From: a virus
Virus record (IMG/VR): IMGVR_UViG_3300006077_000031
Coordinates: 1-25,614 of that record
DNA: 25,614 nt
Reading direction: 5' to 3' (one strand)
This document shows, piece by piece, positions 1-7,942 of the stretch; positions within the stretch are counted from its first letter, which is position 1, and every line of letters begins with the position of its first letter. The notes beneath the pieces are model-generated. The model saw only the letters and a program-made list of their open reading frames with translations. It was not told where the DNA came from and did not search any database. The position numbers were made by a program, and so were the translations under genes.

Positions 1-213
1 AGGTATATGAGGCATATAAAAGTTTAAATCATCCTGTAATTTTCTTCTATTATGTTCAAGTGCTATAACCTGATTGATAACAGTTCTTGGGACTGGAATA
101 TTATCCAATCTTTCTAATTCTCTTTCTAATATATTCACTTTAGATCTAAGTTCAACTATAACTTTATTCAACTCAACTATTAATACATTTTCTGCTTTTG
201 TGTATTCACTCAC
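1..213 (-). CDS. Partial coiled-coil protein, GTG start, runs off the left edge
   Basis: An open frame of 71 codons begins with GTG directly after the TAA stop of the preceding fibre-like gene (TAAGTG) and continues to the edge of the window, so the C-terminus is missing. No ATG is available near the start. A GGTGG ribosome binding site lies about 10 bases upstream, inside the end of the preceding gene. The visible N-terminal part is strongly helical and charged (for example VNILERELERLDNIPVPR), with leucine/isoleucine/valine spacing that suggests a coiled coil. It is the last visible gene of the leftward baseplate/fibre operon. I do not recognise the family; a small structural or fibre-associated protein is a guess from position only. 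Confidence 0.6.
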   Translation of the reverse strand, partial: MSEYTKAENVLIVELNKVIVELRSKVNILERELERLDNIPVPRTVINQVIALEHNRRKLQDDLNFYMPHIP

Positions 214-615
214 TTAATATGTTCCACCATTCAAATCACCAAAACTAGGAGTACCATTTGCAGCAATCTGCATAAGTTCTCCATCTGTGCCAGTTACAAA
301 ATCTACAACACCACCAGTCTTAGCAAACAACACAGCATTATTTGTATGAGTTGTTAGTGTCATAGTACCATCAATTATAACATTGGTGTGTGTTAGAGTT
401 CCACCACCATATACAACACTTTCAAGGTTGGCAATTTTATCCATTGCTAATTTACCACCAATATATTCTACACTTGTTGCTACACTTGAATTAGAAGTTT
501 GACCAATATATAATTTATCAGACGAAAATGAATATGCTAACTCACCATTAGCAAGAGAAACTGGAGTAGCAGTCGATTGACTGCGTTTTATTGCTATTAT
601 AGTATTAGCAGGCAT
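214..615 (-). CDS. Putative tail-fibre or virion surface protein (133 aa)
   Basis: The protein has a short N-terminal segment and then the stretch LANGELAYSFSSDKLYIG. This resembles the 'GELAYN...KLYIG' entry motif common at the N-termini of phage tail-fibre and adhesin-like proteins. The rest is rich in Thr, Gly and Asn and looks beta-structured. It ends in NGGTY, almost the same C-terminus as its upstream neighbour (NGGTF). Its start codon overlaps the neighbour's stop by one base (TAATG), and a GGTGG binding site sits about 10 bases upstream within that neighbour. No enzymatic motif is visible. A virion-surface role is inferred from composition, the motif and position after the baseplate genes. 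Confidence 0.6.
   Translation of the reverse strand: MPANTIIAIKRSQSTATPVSLANGELAYSFSSDKLYIGQTSNSSVATSVEYIGGKLAMDKIANLESVVYGGGTLTHTNVIIDGTMTLTTHTNNAVLFAKTGGVVDFVTGTDGELMQIAANGTPSFGDLNGGTY
221..233 (-). repeat. 13-base direct repeat, copy 1, at the end of the 133-aa gene
   Basis: The minus strand reads TGAATGGTGGAAC, encoding the NGGT part of the C-terminal NGGTY. The GGTGG within it lies about 10 bases before the GTG start of the next gene and can act as its Shine-Dalgarno. An identical copy is at 622-634. Confidence 0.7.
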
Positions 616-878
616 TAGAAAGTTCCACCATTCACTTTATAGTTATCAGCATCAGCATCCCAAGTTAGAATCTTCTTCAACTCGTATCTACTAGACGATT
701 TTCTATAAACAAGAACTGCACCATCTTCTTTATCTGCTTCTAATGTTAAAGTATCCTCAAACTGCGAAAGATTCGTTGGAGTAGAAGTTCTACTTACATT
801 GACGTTTGAGACCGCAGGTTTCTTCTTTAATGTAAAATCTGGGGTAGTTTGTGTTAGTGTAACCTTAAAATTTGCCAT
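615..878 (-). CDS. Small structural protein of the fibre cluster (87 aa)
   Basis: This is an 87-aa protein beginning MANFKVTLTQTTPDFTLKK. It shows alternating beta-like segments (TLTLEADKEDGAVLVYRK) and ends with NYKVNGGTF. It overlaps its neighbours by one base on each side (TAATG), so it is probably translated by coupling. The last codons contain GGTGGAAC, which doubles as the ribosome binding site of the next gene. I cannot assign a family. The context, between other Thr/Asn-rich small proteins downstream of the baseplate wedge genes, suggests a minor virion protein or fibre adaptor. Confidence 0.6.
   Translation of the reverse strand: MANFKVTLTQTTPDFTLKKKPAVSNVNVSRTSTPTNLSQFEDTLTLEADKEDGAVLVYRKSSSRYELKKILTWDADADNYKVNGGTF
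622..634 (-). repeat. 13-base direct repeat, copy 2, at the end of the 87-aa gene
   Basis: This is identical to the copy at 221-233 and holds the same position relative to the gene end. It encodes NGGT of the C-terminal NGGTF and places GGTGG about 10 bases before the ATG of the following gene. Confidence 0.7.
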
Positions 879-1213
879 TACCGTGTTACTTCTGGAGTTA
901 ATGTTGCTATTCCTTCAACCAACCTCGACACAGTATTTGCTGCATCTATTAATTCTGCATCATAAACATATCTCCCTGCTTCCATATTAGCAGTTGCAGT
1001 GTTTGATAGTGTAAGTGTAACTTTACCGTCTGTCCTTGGTGAACCAAACGTCAGTGTAAAATCAACCTTTGTTGATGATGAATAATGTTTACGAATTTGA
1101 CCTCTACCAGTGTAACCTGTTAAATCAACAATGTTACCATTAACGTCAGCGACAGTAATAGATGTCGAGAAGTCTGCACCTTGGTCAATAATTATATTTG
1201 CTTTTGCACCCAT
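878..1213 (-). CDS. Small beta-rich virion protein (111 aa)
   Basis: The 111-aa protein starts MGAKANIIIDQGADFSTSI and reads as an all-beta, immunoglobulin-like or receptor-binding-protein N-terminal-like sandwich. Its order is an early VADVNGNIVDLTGYTGRGQIRK segment split by a GYTG turn, a TDGKVTLTLSN strand, and a final YVYDAELIDAANTV strand. Similar compact domains ('...GYTARGQIR...YDIEL...') are familiar to me as N-terminal or accessory modules of phage tail and baseplate proteins, but I cannot name this family with certainty. A spacer of 4 bases separates it from the preceding gene. An AGGATAAAG binding site overlaps that gene's end. Confidence 0.62.
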   Translation of the reverse strand: MGAKANIIIDQGADFSTSITVADVNGNIVDLTGYTGRGQIRKHYSSSTKVDFTLTFGSPRTDGKVTLTLSNTATANMEAGRYVYDAELIDAANTVSRLVEGIATLTPEVTR

Positions 1214-1217
1214 ATCT

Positions 1218-1769
1218 TTATCCTAATGCTATTGCCATAGCTACTGATGAGTCTTCACCAGCACCAGCAGTTTCTTTACCATCTAATAATGTTTGCACAT
1301 TACCAGCAGCGATTGTGATTGAGTTAGCGATTGGATCTGCAGTAAATCCAATTTCATCGGAGTTCTTTTGATACATAATATTATTATTCGAACCACCAGT
1401 CATTCTTATTCTACTAGCACTACCTAAAACGATTCTATCAGTACCAACAGAATTGAAATCTACATTACCAGTAAACGTAGTATTGGCAGAAACAGAAAGT
1501 GACTTGCCATCAATAGTAGTATTAGAACTAATTGAGATTGAAGAACCAACAGTAGTGTTACCACCTTTAATACTTGTTGTTCTTAACTCATTAGCAGAAA
1601 ACGTGCCTTTAATATGACCATTACCTTGGGCAGTACCACCACGATTAGCAGAACCTGCTCGTGATACCGTGACAACATTGTTACTTATGGCAGTTGCCAT
1701 TAAGTTGGTGTTAGTCCTCCAAGTATTAAAAGTATTGTTTAAATTAGTATTTGAAATTGCTACTGTCAT
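1218..1769 (-). CDS. Tail-fibre-like structural protein (183 aa)
   Basis: The first 40 residues (for example NNTFNTWRTNTNLMATAISN) look like a helical attachment segment. They are followed by a repetitive, Ser/Asn/Thr/Gly-rich region (SANTTFTGNVDFNSVG, TTVGSSISISSNTTIDGKS) typical of trimeric beta-helical phage fibre shafts. The C-terminus ends SSVAMAIALG. The start overlaps the preceding small gene by four bases (ATGA), indicating translational coupling. It is short for a full tail fibre, so it may be a short spike, a fibre adaptor or one segment of a multi-protein fibre. No catalytic motif is visible. Confidence 0.6.
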   Translation of the reverse strand: MTVAISNTNLNNTFNTWRTNTNLMATAISNNVVTVSRAGSANRGGTAQGNGHIKGTFSANELRTTSIKGGNTTVGSSISISSNTTIDGKSLSVSANTTFTGNVDFNSVGTDRIVLGSASRIRMTGGSNNNIMYQKNSDEIGFTADPIANSITIAAGNVQTLLDGKETAGAGEDSSVAMAIALG

Positions 1770-1975
1770 ACGACTTCTCTATTTAATAATTGTTTAAGCA
1801 AAGATTTTATTTCACTAACATCTTGCTTTAGGTTTTGAACATCATTGCTCATTTCCCTTTCTTTGTTTCGTCTTGCCTTATACTTTTCTAGACTAGACAT
1901 ATTCGAATTTAGAACTGCTCGTGTATCTACATCCCTTATTAATTCTTCTTCGTCTGTTATTTTCAAAGTATTCAT
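1766..1975 (-). CDS. Small coiled-coil protein (69 aa)
   Basis: This is a 69-aa, highly charged protein. The N-terminal half contains TDEEELIRDVDTRAVLNSN and a basic patch (KYKARRNKERE). The C-terminal third (VQNLKQDVSEIKSLLKQLL) has clear heptad spacing of hydrophobic residues and should form a coiled coil. It follows the giant DUF4815-type protein by about 11 bases and overlaps the following fibre-like gene by four bases. That position suggests a fibre-linked oligomerisation factor, chaperone or small virion component. Small proteins of this type recur in marine T4-like phages, but I know of no demonstrated function. Confidence 0.6.
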   Translation of the reverse strand: MNTLKITDEEELIRDVDTRAVLNSNMSSLEKYKARRNKEREMSNDVQNLKQDVSEIKSLLKQLLNREVV

Positions 1976-1986
1976 ACTAAAAATTC

Positions 1987-4900
1987 TTATATCTGTAAAG
2001 CAATTGCTCTCATATCTTTAACCAATGGAACAATATTAGTTCCAGAACTTGTCATAACAATCTTAATCGCGAACGTTTTATATGTATGGTAAATACTACC
2101 ACCAGCAGAACGATAAGCAACAACACCACTATTAGAACTATTGGTATGAGCATGAGAGTTAGCAGTAGTTAAGAAACCTTGACCATTTGTATTGGCACTA
2201 AATCCATATTCAAACTCTTTCAAATCGGTATTATCTACTGAATCAGAATAAGTATTACTTGAAGTTATTTGCGTTAAAGGTGTATAATCTTTATCAGCAA
2301 ATACATCAGAATCTTCTGGATTATGAATTCTAGCATACACTTTAATGTCAGTTCCTTGTGGTTTATAAGATGTTAGGAATACATTTAAATCCTCAGCATC
2401 TTGACCATCTCCCAATTCAATTGGTTTAGTAATATATCTAACAGACGCACCACCAACCTCTTTATGTTCATCAGTACTACTATTATTTATTACATTTCCA
2501 ATGACTATCCCAGTAATTCTTGACTCATCAATCACTGGAGAAACATTAGTATCAGTTGTAGAGAAACTACCTTTCATTACTAATGTCTTCTTAGAACCAT
2601 CAACCGCAGTCAAACTTGTTTCGTTAGTTTTAGAATAAATTTTCTTCTCACCAATTAGGAAGTCATTCTCAACACCAACATCAATATTAGTATATGAAGA
2701 ACCAATCACACCTGAATCAGAAGTAGTCCTAGCAGTCCATGATGTAACTGTATTACCATAACTGATTTGAGGAATCTTAGGAATAGCAGTATTGTATGAA
2801 ACATTATCAACTGATGTTACTCTAGTTGTTGCACCAGAAACCTGACCACGCACATAACCATTTGCAAAAGTACCAGTAGGTGTATCTAAATAAATCTTAC
2901 CATTAGTTGAATCGATAAACTTAACAAAACCACTGTTAGTATTAGCAGTAAACGAATCTACTTTACCTTTACCATCCGTGAAGTTAGTACCAACGACAGT
3001 AACTGAACTATTACCAGTTGCCAAAGTAGAAAACTCGGTTGGGTTGTACGGATCTACTTTAACAATAACTGTACCATTAGCATATTCATTAACAATACTT
3101 CTAACAACACCATTTGCAACAGTTCCAGTTGTATTAGCAATTATAGTACCAACAGTTACATATGCACCTGCAGCATTACCAGTAATACCTTGTAACCTTA
3201 ATACTGATTCAGCAACAACTTTCTCGCCATGATTAAATGTTCCATAGAAATTATCAGATGACATATATTCAATATCATCATTTTCCACATATATTGTACC
3301 AGTACTTGAAGAGAAAACTGCTTTGTGTAAATTGTATTTAATATCTTCAGATTGAACTGGAGACCAAGTCTTATTATCAGCAGAAGTAAACATAATTCCA
3401 GAAGCAGGTTGCTTATCAATTAATACATCAGTGTCTACATCCTTACCACCTAATTTACCAACCCATAATGCATAATCATCAGTGTTTCCGCCTGGCATTA
3501 TAGTAAACGCATAATCAGTATTATTCTTCAAGAATACTGGAGAATCAAACGTAAACGTAGTCGAAGTATTAGCAGATGTATTATTAGCACTAATTGCTGA
3601 TGGTTGTAAAGTCTTAGAACCATAAGGAACAATCGTTGTAGTAGGGAAACCATTTTCAACTTCTCTAATTTGAACTGTTAATGGATATGTACTAGACTTC
3701 TTACCAAAGTATAAATCTAATTTAGTAATAAATGCACCATCAGACTCACCAGAAACAACACTAAATGTTTGTGATAATGGGTCGTTATTTGGTGGACTTC
3801 TTCTCCAAGTAGTTATATTTTGAGAAGATACAGAAGTTAGTGTTCTATTGTCAGTTACATTATTCTCAGATAATTGAGGAACAACCATATTGATATTAGT
3901 ACCACGTTGGGATACATCTAAACCAATACTTGTAAAATCACCATGACCTGAAGTAGATAATAAATTTGCTTGAGTAGTAGTATTTGAAATATCTTTTAAC
4001 TCAAAACGTCTAGTACCAACACGGAATTTTAATGTACTATCATTAGGAATACGGAACATACCATAAACATTACCAGAAGCATCAGTTGTTAAAGCAGAAC
4101 CCTCCGTAGCAGTATTAGCAAATGAAGAGTTAGCAGGTGTACAATATGCAGTTACTGCTTCATCATCAAAATATGGATAAACACGTGTACTAGGTTTTAA
4201 TCTAGTTCCAGTAAATTGAATCATTCTTGAACGAATAAAATCACGAACAGCAACATTAGTTACATAGTCACCAGTAGAGAAAGATTCTGTTGATGGACTC
4301 ATTGTTGTTTGAATACCATTTCTAATTTGATTAGTTTGGGTTGTAGTAGTTTGAGTAGTACCACCACTCCAAGTTCCACCCCAAGTTCCAGTGTTCTGTG
4401 ATGATGAAGATGAAGAAGTAGTATTCCAGTTACCCCAGTCTGTTCCAGTTATCCCAGTTCTAGCAGCAATATCACGTATCGCATCGTACATTCCACTGAA
4501 GTCCATTTGGATATCAGGCAATTGAGTTGTATCATTAGTATTATCACCAGCAGGGTTAAGTAATACTTCACCTCTCCAATTAAATGATAATTCTTGTGCT
4601 GGATTTCTTAACTTACTACCATATGGTTGACCATGCAATTCAGTATCAGTATATGAAAGTGTAATTAAATCACCAGTCTTAACTATATTTGAAGATGTTA
4701 ATGTGAGGTCTTTAGTGAAACTGACATCCGTTCTATTAAACGAAGGTCTTAATTCTGACTTGTCTCTATCAATCGCAGCACGATAACCAACCTTGCTTGT
4801 ATCAGCAATATTATGACCGTCAAAATTATCAACTAAGAAACCATTCTTAAATCTATCTAAACCAGTACTATTAAATATTTGTTTATTTTTAGCAGAAGAT

Positions 4901-7900
4901 TCTAAAGCATTAAGTGATGAGTAGTATTCTAAATTCTTAACACGTTGTTCAACAGCACGTAGATCTTTCATAGTATATCTACGATTGTTTACTAAATCCA
5001 TTGTTACCTGATAATCAATTCTATTATATTGTGAAGCAACATATGATGATAGAGATGGGAATACTGGAACATTCAATACAGATAATGTCATTGAACCTGC
5101 TAATTCATCAGGAGTTCTCGGAGTAAGAGCAGGAACACCTTTAGTTACCTCTACTTTACCCTCTTTAGTCAATACAACACGATCTTTTCTAGGCAAATAA
5201 AATTGAATATCTGCTTGGAAGTTCTCGTCAGGAGTAGGCATATAAGAACCAGTTGAATCAACGTTAAATGCAGTTAATACAGCAGGGTTAGTTGGTGCCA
5301 AAGCAACAGTACCAGTAGCAGATGGTGTTACTGAATTTGTTTTATAAGGTCTAAAGTCAACTGAATCTCTTAAGTCATATACCTTACCAGTTGTAGGTGA
5401 AGTAAATAATGGAATTTCTTGAGTAGTAATAGCAGATGTATTTGCTGCTGTTAAATCGTCAATAGGATATGAATCTACTGATAAGAAACCAATACCTGAA
5501 GAAGTGTTTCTAGAAAAGTAATTGAACTTAACCATTAAACCAGAACTAGACAAGTCAAGTGAACTTGTTGCCTTTTGTTTAAGGAATGACGTATCATAGA
5601 ATGAGTCTTTCTGTCCATCGTCTAATTCGAAATGAGAAGAAACATCAGTATCTGAAGTTATCACACCAGTATTAGAACCTTTATAAACGGAAACTAATTT
5701 ATATGCATCAGATACACCTAATGCCCATGGACCTTTATTTGTCGCAGTATTAGTATTTGTATTAATGTGAATAAACTTATCTTTTGATACTGTTTTGTTA
5801 GTTTGTACCGCAGTACTTCTTAATCTATTAAAGTAAACAGAAGCAGTAAATGTAGAATCAAGGTTTGCTTGACCTAAATTGACTTGATGTTGAGATGAAG
5901 TTGATGTGATAGTACCATTTGATGTTAAGTCAAATACATAACCACTCGGGAAAGTAGTTTTATGAGCAAGACCGACACCACTTCTAGTGTAAGCAAATGT
6001 ATTAGCAACTTTCAATGTTGTATCATTTGAAATACTTGTAACTATTTCTGTTACCGTATTCGAACCATCAACAATAGTAATAAAGTCGCCAACTTGATAT
6101 TGAGAAGTAAACGTAGTAGCAGAACCAGTTACGGTGTTACCAGTAAACGTAGATACTTGTCCAGTATGTGGGTCTGTATTAACAGCACTCTTAGAAACAA
6201 TTAGGATATTTCTTTCATCAGTATTTGATAGAGGTGAACCTGTGTCATTATTAACTTCTGTACCACCAGCATGAGCAGTGTTTGCAGTAATAGTTGCAGT
6301 ACCATCAGTCGCAAAACTTACTGTCTTTTCTGTTCTATAAACAAATTGAGTATCAACATTATTAGATGAGTCTTTAAGTGTCCTAGTACCCTTTTGAGTG
6401 AAAGGGAATACCAAAGTGTTTAGACTTGCTTCTTGTAATTTAGCAGAACCATTTGTTTCAAGAACAATATCACACATTGAATTTAATGAACCACCATTGT
6501 TCTCATAAATACCTCTTACATCAGAGAATGATTTAGTAGAATCCATTTTGACGTCAAATAAGTAAATTCTAAATTGACCGTCTACAGTTCCTGGAGTACC
6601 AGAATGATATTGGAAACCACGAACACGAGCAGTACCGATAGAAGAACCACTTGCACCTTGAGAACCTAAATTCTTACCAGAGATACCTTTTTGAACAGCA
6701 CTGTAAAGAGAAACTTGTCTTAATCCTTGGAAGTCCCAAGTACCTACAACATTCTTAGCAATTACATAGTTACCAACAGCTTGACCGATAACACGACTAT
6801 CTTTAGTATCCCAATCAGTTGCTTTGTCTACATTTCTAAATACAGAAGATTCTACAGAAATTCTATTACCACCAACATAACCAATACCTTTTTCTACTTC
6901 ACATACAAGTTTATTTCCATCACCACCATCAGCAGAAGCATAACGACCAAGGTTATTTGTATTCTTTAAATGTTCTCTAATTCTTAAATTAAATGGTTCG
7001 ATAGCAAAGTTACCACTTGTTTCATATGCTCTATCACTGATATAACTACCTATATCTGAATATGTTGTATCAGTAAATCTTTGAGAAATTTGACCGTTTT
7101 CAATCTCAGCAATACTAAAGAATGTAGTTGTATTCGCAGCAGTTAAACTTCTTACAGCAAGTGTTGGTTCCAATTTTAATCTGTCTGCACCTGGAGCAGC
7201 AAAGTTAGTAGAACCAGTAGAATTATCTGTTAAAGAAGTATCTAAATTAGAATTGATAACAGTTTCTGTTGTTCCAAAACCAAGTTTCTTGTTAGGTGTT
7301 TCGTTATACTTATCAACAATAATACCTTGTGGACTAACTTTAACAAAGTTTCCTTTATGGTAAACAATACCATCAGATACAGTTGCTCTGAATCCAAGTC
7401 CAGTAGAACTTGTTGTTATTGTATTTGCAGCGACAACGAAAGTGTTATTACCTGAATGCCTTAATATAATTGTTTCGCCATCAGTAAATGTTTTCGTTGT
7501 GTTATTAGCACCTGAGTTTGTGTAATTAACAAATAAACTAAAGTAGTTTGGTGAGTTTGACTCAGATCCATCTTTAGCATCTACTAATTTAGCAGTCATA
7601 CCAGATGATGTACCAGTGGCGACTAGGTTAGCAATCTTACCTGAAGTTGTTATGTCACTTAATAGTAATACACGGTTATTTGCATCCTTATCTCTTAATT
7701 TGACATATTCAATTGTGTTAGTTGAAACACCAACACCAGTAATAACTGTTCCGTCTACAACAACCTCATTAGCAAATCGTTCTATTTGATTTTGTAGAAT
7801 TGATTGTATTTGGGTTAATTCTCTAGCTTGTACTGCATATCCTGGACGAAAAAGAACTCTATGAAAATTCTTTGATTCATCAAAGTCATCGTAATAAGGG

Positions 7901-7929
7901 GATTGGTTTAAATTAGTTTCGATTGCCAT
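1987..7929 (-). CDS. Giant DUF4815-type baseplate/tail-fibre structural protein (1980 aa)
   Basis: The N-terminus (NQSPYYDDFDESKNFHRVLF, then RPGYAVQARELTQIQSILQ) is characteristic of the DUF4815 family of large virion proteins in marine T4-like phages. The first roughly 1,150 residues appear to be one long mixed domain. Residues about 1163-1200 form a low-complexity Ser/Thr/Gly/Gln/Trp linker. A beta-sandwich module follows at about 1385-1500, starting near SQTFSVVSGESDGAFITKLD and including VQIREVENGFPTTTIVP. The C-terminal 400 residues hold Gly/Asn/Thr-rich beta repeats. It sits directly after gp8, where T4 encodes gp9-gp12, so a peripheral baseplate, fibre or host-recognition role is likely. 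It is far larger than any of those T4 proteins. An AGGT binding site precedes the start. Confidence 0.8.
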   Translation of the reverse strand: MAIETNLNQSPYYDDFDESKNFHRVLFRPGYAVQARELTQIQSILQNQIERFANEVVVDGTVITGVGVSTNTIEYVKLRDKDANNRVLLLSDITTSGKIANLVATGTSSGMTAKLVDAKDGSESNSPNYFSLFVNYTNSGANNTTKTFTDGETIILRHSGNNTFVVAANTITTSSTGLGFRATVSDGIVYHKGNFVKVSPQGIIVDKYNETPNKKLGFGTTETVINSNLDTSLTDNSTGSTNFAAPGADRLKLEPTLAVRSLTAANTTTFFSIAEIENGQISQRFTDTTYSDIGSYISDRAYETSGNFAIEPFNLRIREHLKNTNNLGRYASADGGDGNKLVCEVEKGIGYVGGNRISVESSVFRNVDKATDWDTKDSRVIGQAVGNYVIAKNVVGTWDFQGLRQVSLYSAVQKGISGKNLGSQGASGSSIGTARVRGFQYHSGTPGTVDGQFRIYLFDVKMDSTKSFSDVRGIYENNGGSLNSMCDIVLETNGSAKLQEASLNTLVFPFTQKGTRTLKDSSNNVDTQFVYRTEKTVSFATDGTATITANTAHAGGTEVNNDTGSPLSNTDERNILIVSKSAVNTDPHTGQVSTFTGNTVTGSATTFTSQYQVGDFITIVDGSNTVTEIVTSISNDTTLKVANTFAYTRSGVGLAHKTTFPSGYVFDLTSNGTITSTSSQHQVNLGQANLDSTFTASVYFNRLRSTAVQTNKTVSKDKFIHINTNTNTATNKGPWALGVSDAYKLVSVYKGSNTGVITSDTDVSSHFELDDGQKDSFYDTSFLKQKATSSLDLSSSGLMVKFNYFSRNTSSGIGFLSVDSYPIDDLTAANTSAITTQEIPLFTSPTTGKVYDLRDSVDFRPYKTNSVTPSATGTVALAPTNPAVLTAFNVDSTGSYMPTPDENFQADIQFYLPRKDRVVLTKEGKVEVTKGVPALTPRTPDELAGSMTLSVLNVPVFPSLSSYVASQYNRIDYQVTMDLVNNRRYTMKDLRAVEQRVKNLEYYSSLNALESSAKNKQIFNSTGLDRFKNGFLVDNFDGHNIADTSKVGYRAAIDRDKSELRPSFNRTDVSFTKDLTLTSSNIVKTGDLITLSYTDTELHGQPYGSKLRNPAQELSFNWRGEVLLNPAGDNTNDTTQLPDIQMDFSGMYDAIRDIAARTGITGTDWGNWNTTSSSSSSQNTGTWGGTWSGGTTQTTTTQTNQIRNGIQTTMSPSTESFSTGDYVTNVAVRDFIRSRMIQFTGTRLKPSTRVYPYFDDEAVTAYCTPANSSFANTATEGSALTTDASGNVYGMFRIPNDSTLKFRVGTRRFELKDISNTTTQANLLSTSGHGDFTSIGLDVSQRGTNINMVVPQLSENNVTDNRTLTSVSSQNITTWRRSPPNNDPLSQTFSVVSGESDGAFITKLDLYFGKKSSTYPLTVQIREVENGFPTTTIVPYGSKTLQPSAISANNTSANTSTTFTFDSPVFLKNNTDYAFTIMPGGNTDDYALWVGKLGGKDVDTDVLIDKQPASGIMFTSADNKTWSPVQSEDIKYNLHKAVFSSSTGTIYVENDDIEYMSSDNFYGTFNHGEKVVAESVLRLQGITGNAAGAYVTVGTIIANTTGTVANGVVRSIVNEYANGTVIVKVDPYNPTEFSTLATGNSSVTVVGTNFTDGKGKVDSFTANTNSGFVKFIDSTNGKIYLDTPTGTFANGYVRGQVSGATTRVTSVDNVSYNTAIPKIPQISYGNTVTSWTARTTSDSGVIGSSYTNIDVGVENDFLIGEKKIYSKTNETSLTAVDGSKKTLVMKGSFSTTDTNVSPVIDESRITGIVIGNVINNSSTDEHKEVGGASVRYITKPIELGDGQDAEDLNVFLTSYKPQGTDIKVYARIHNPEDSDVFADKDYTPLTQITSSNTYSDSVDNTDLKEFEYGFSANTNGQGFLTTANSHAHTNSSNSGVVAYRSAGGSIYHTYKTFAIKIVMTSSGTNIVPLVKDMRAIALQI

Positions 7930-7942
7930 TTGTTTTACCTAT

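Noticed and set aside
3198-3419. Open frames of 60-110 codons overlapping the large structural genes in other frames (also for example 11471-11752, 11816-12118, 16907-17239, 20379-20684)
   Set aside because: They lie wholly inside well-supported genes, lack binding sites and give low-complexity or hydrophobic products typical of shadow frames.
4330-4440. Low-complexity Ser/Thr/Gly run in the giant protein as a possible phase-variable or diversity-generating region
   Set aside because: The underlying DNA has only short imperfect runs, with no long homopolymer, template repeat or reverse transcriptase in the window, so a simple linker is the better reading.
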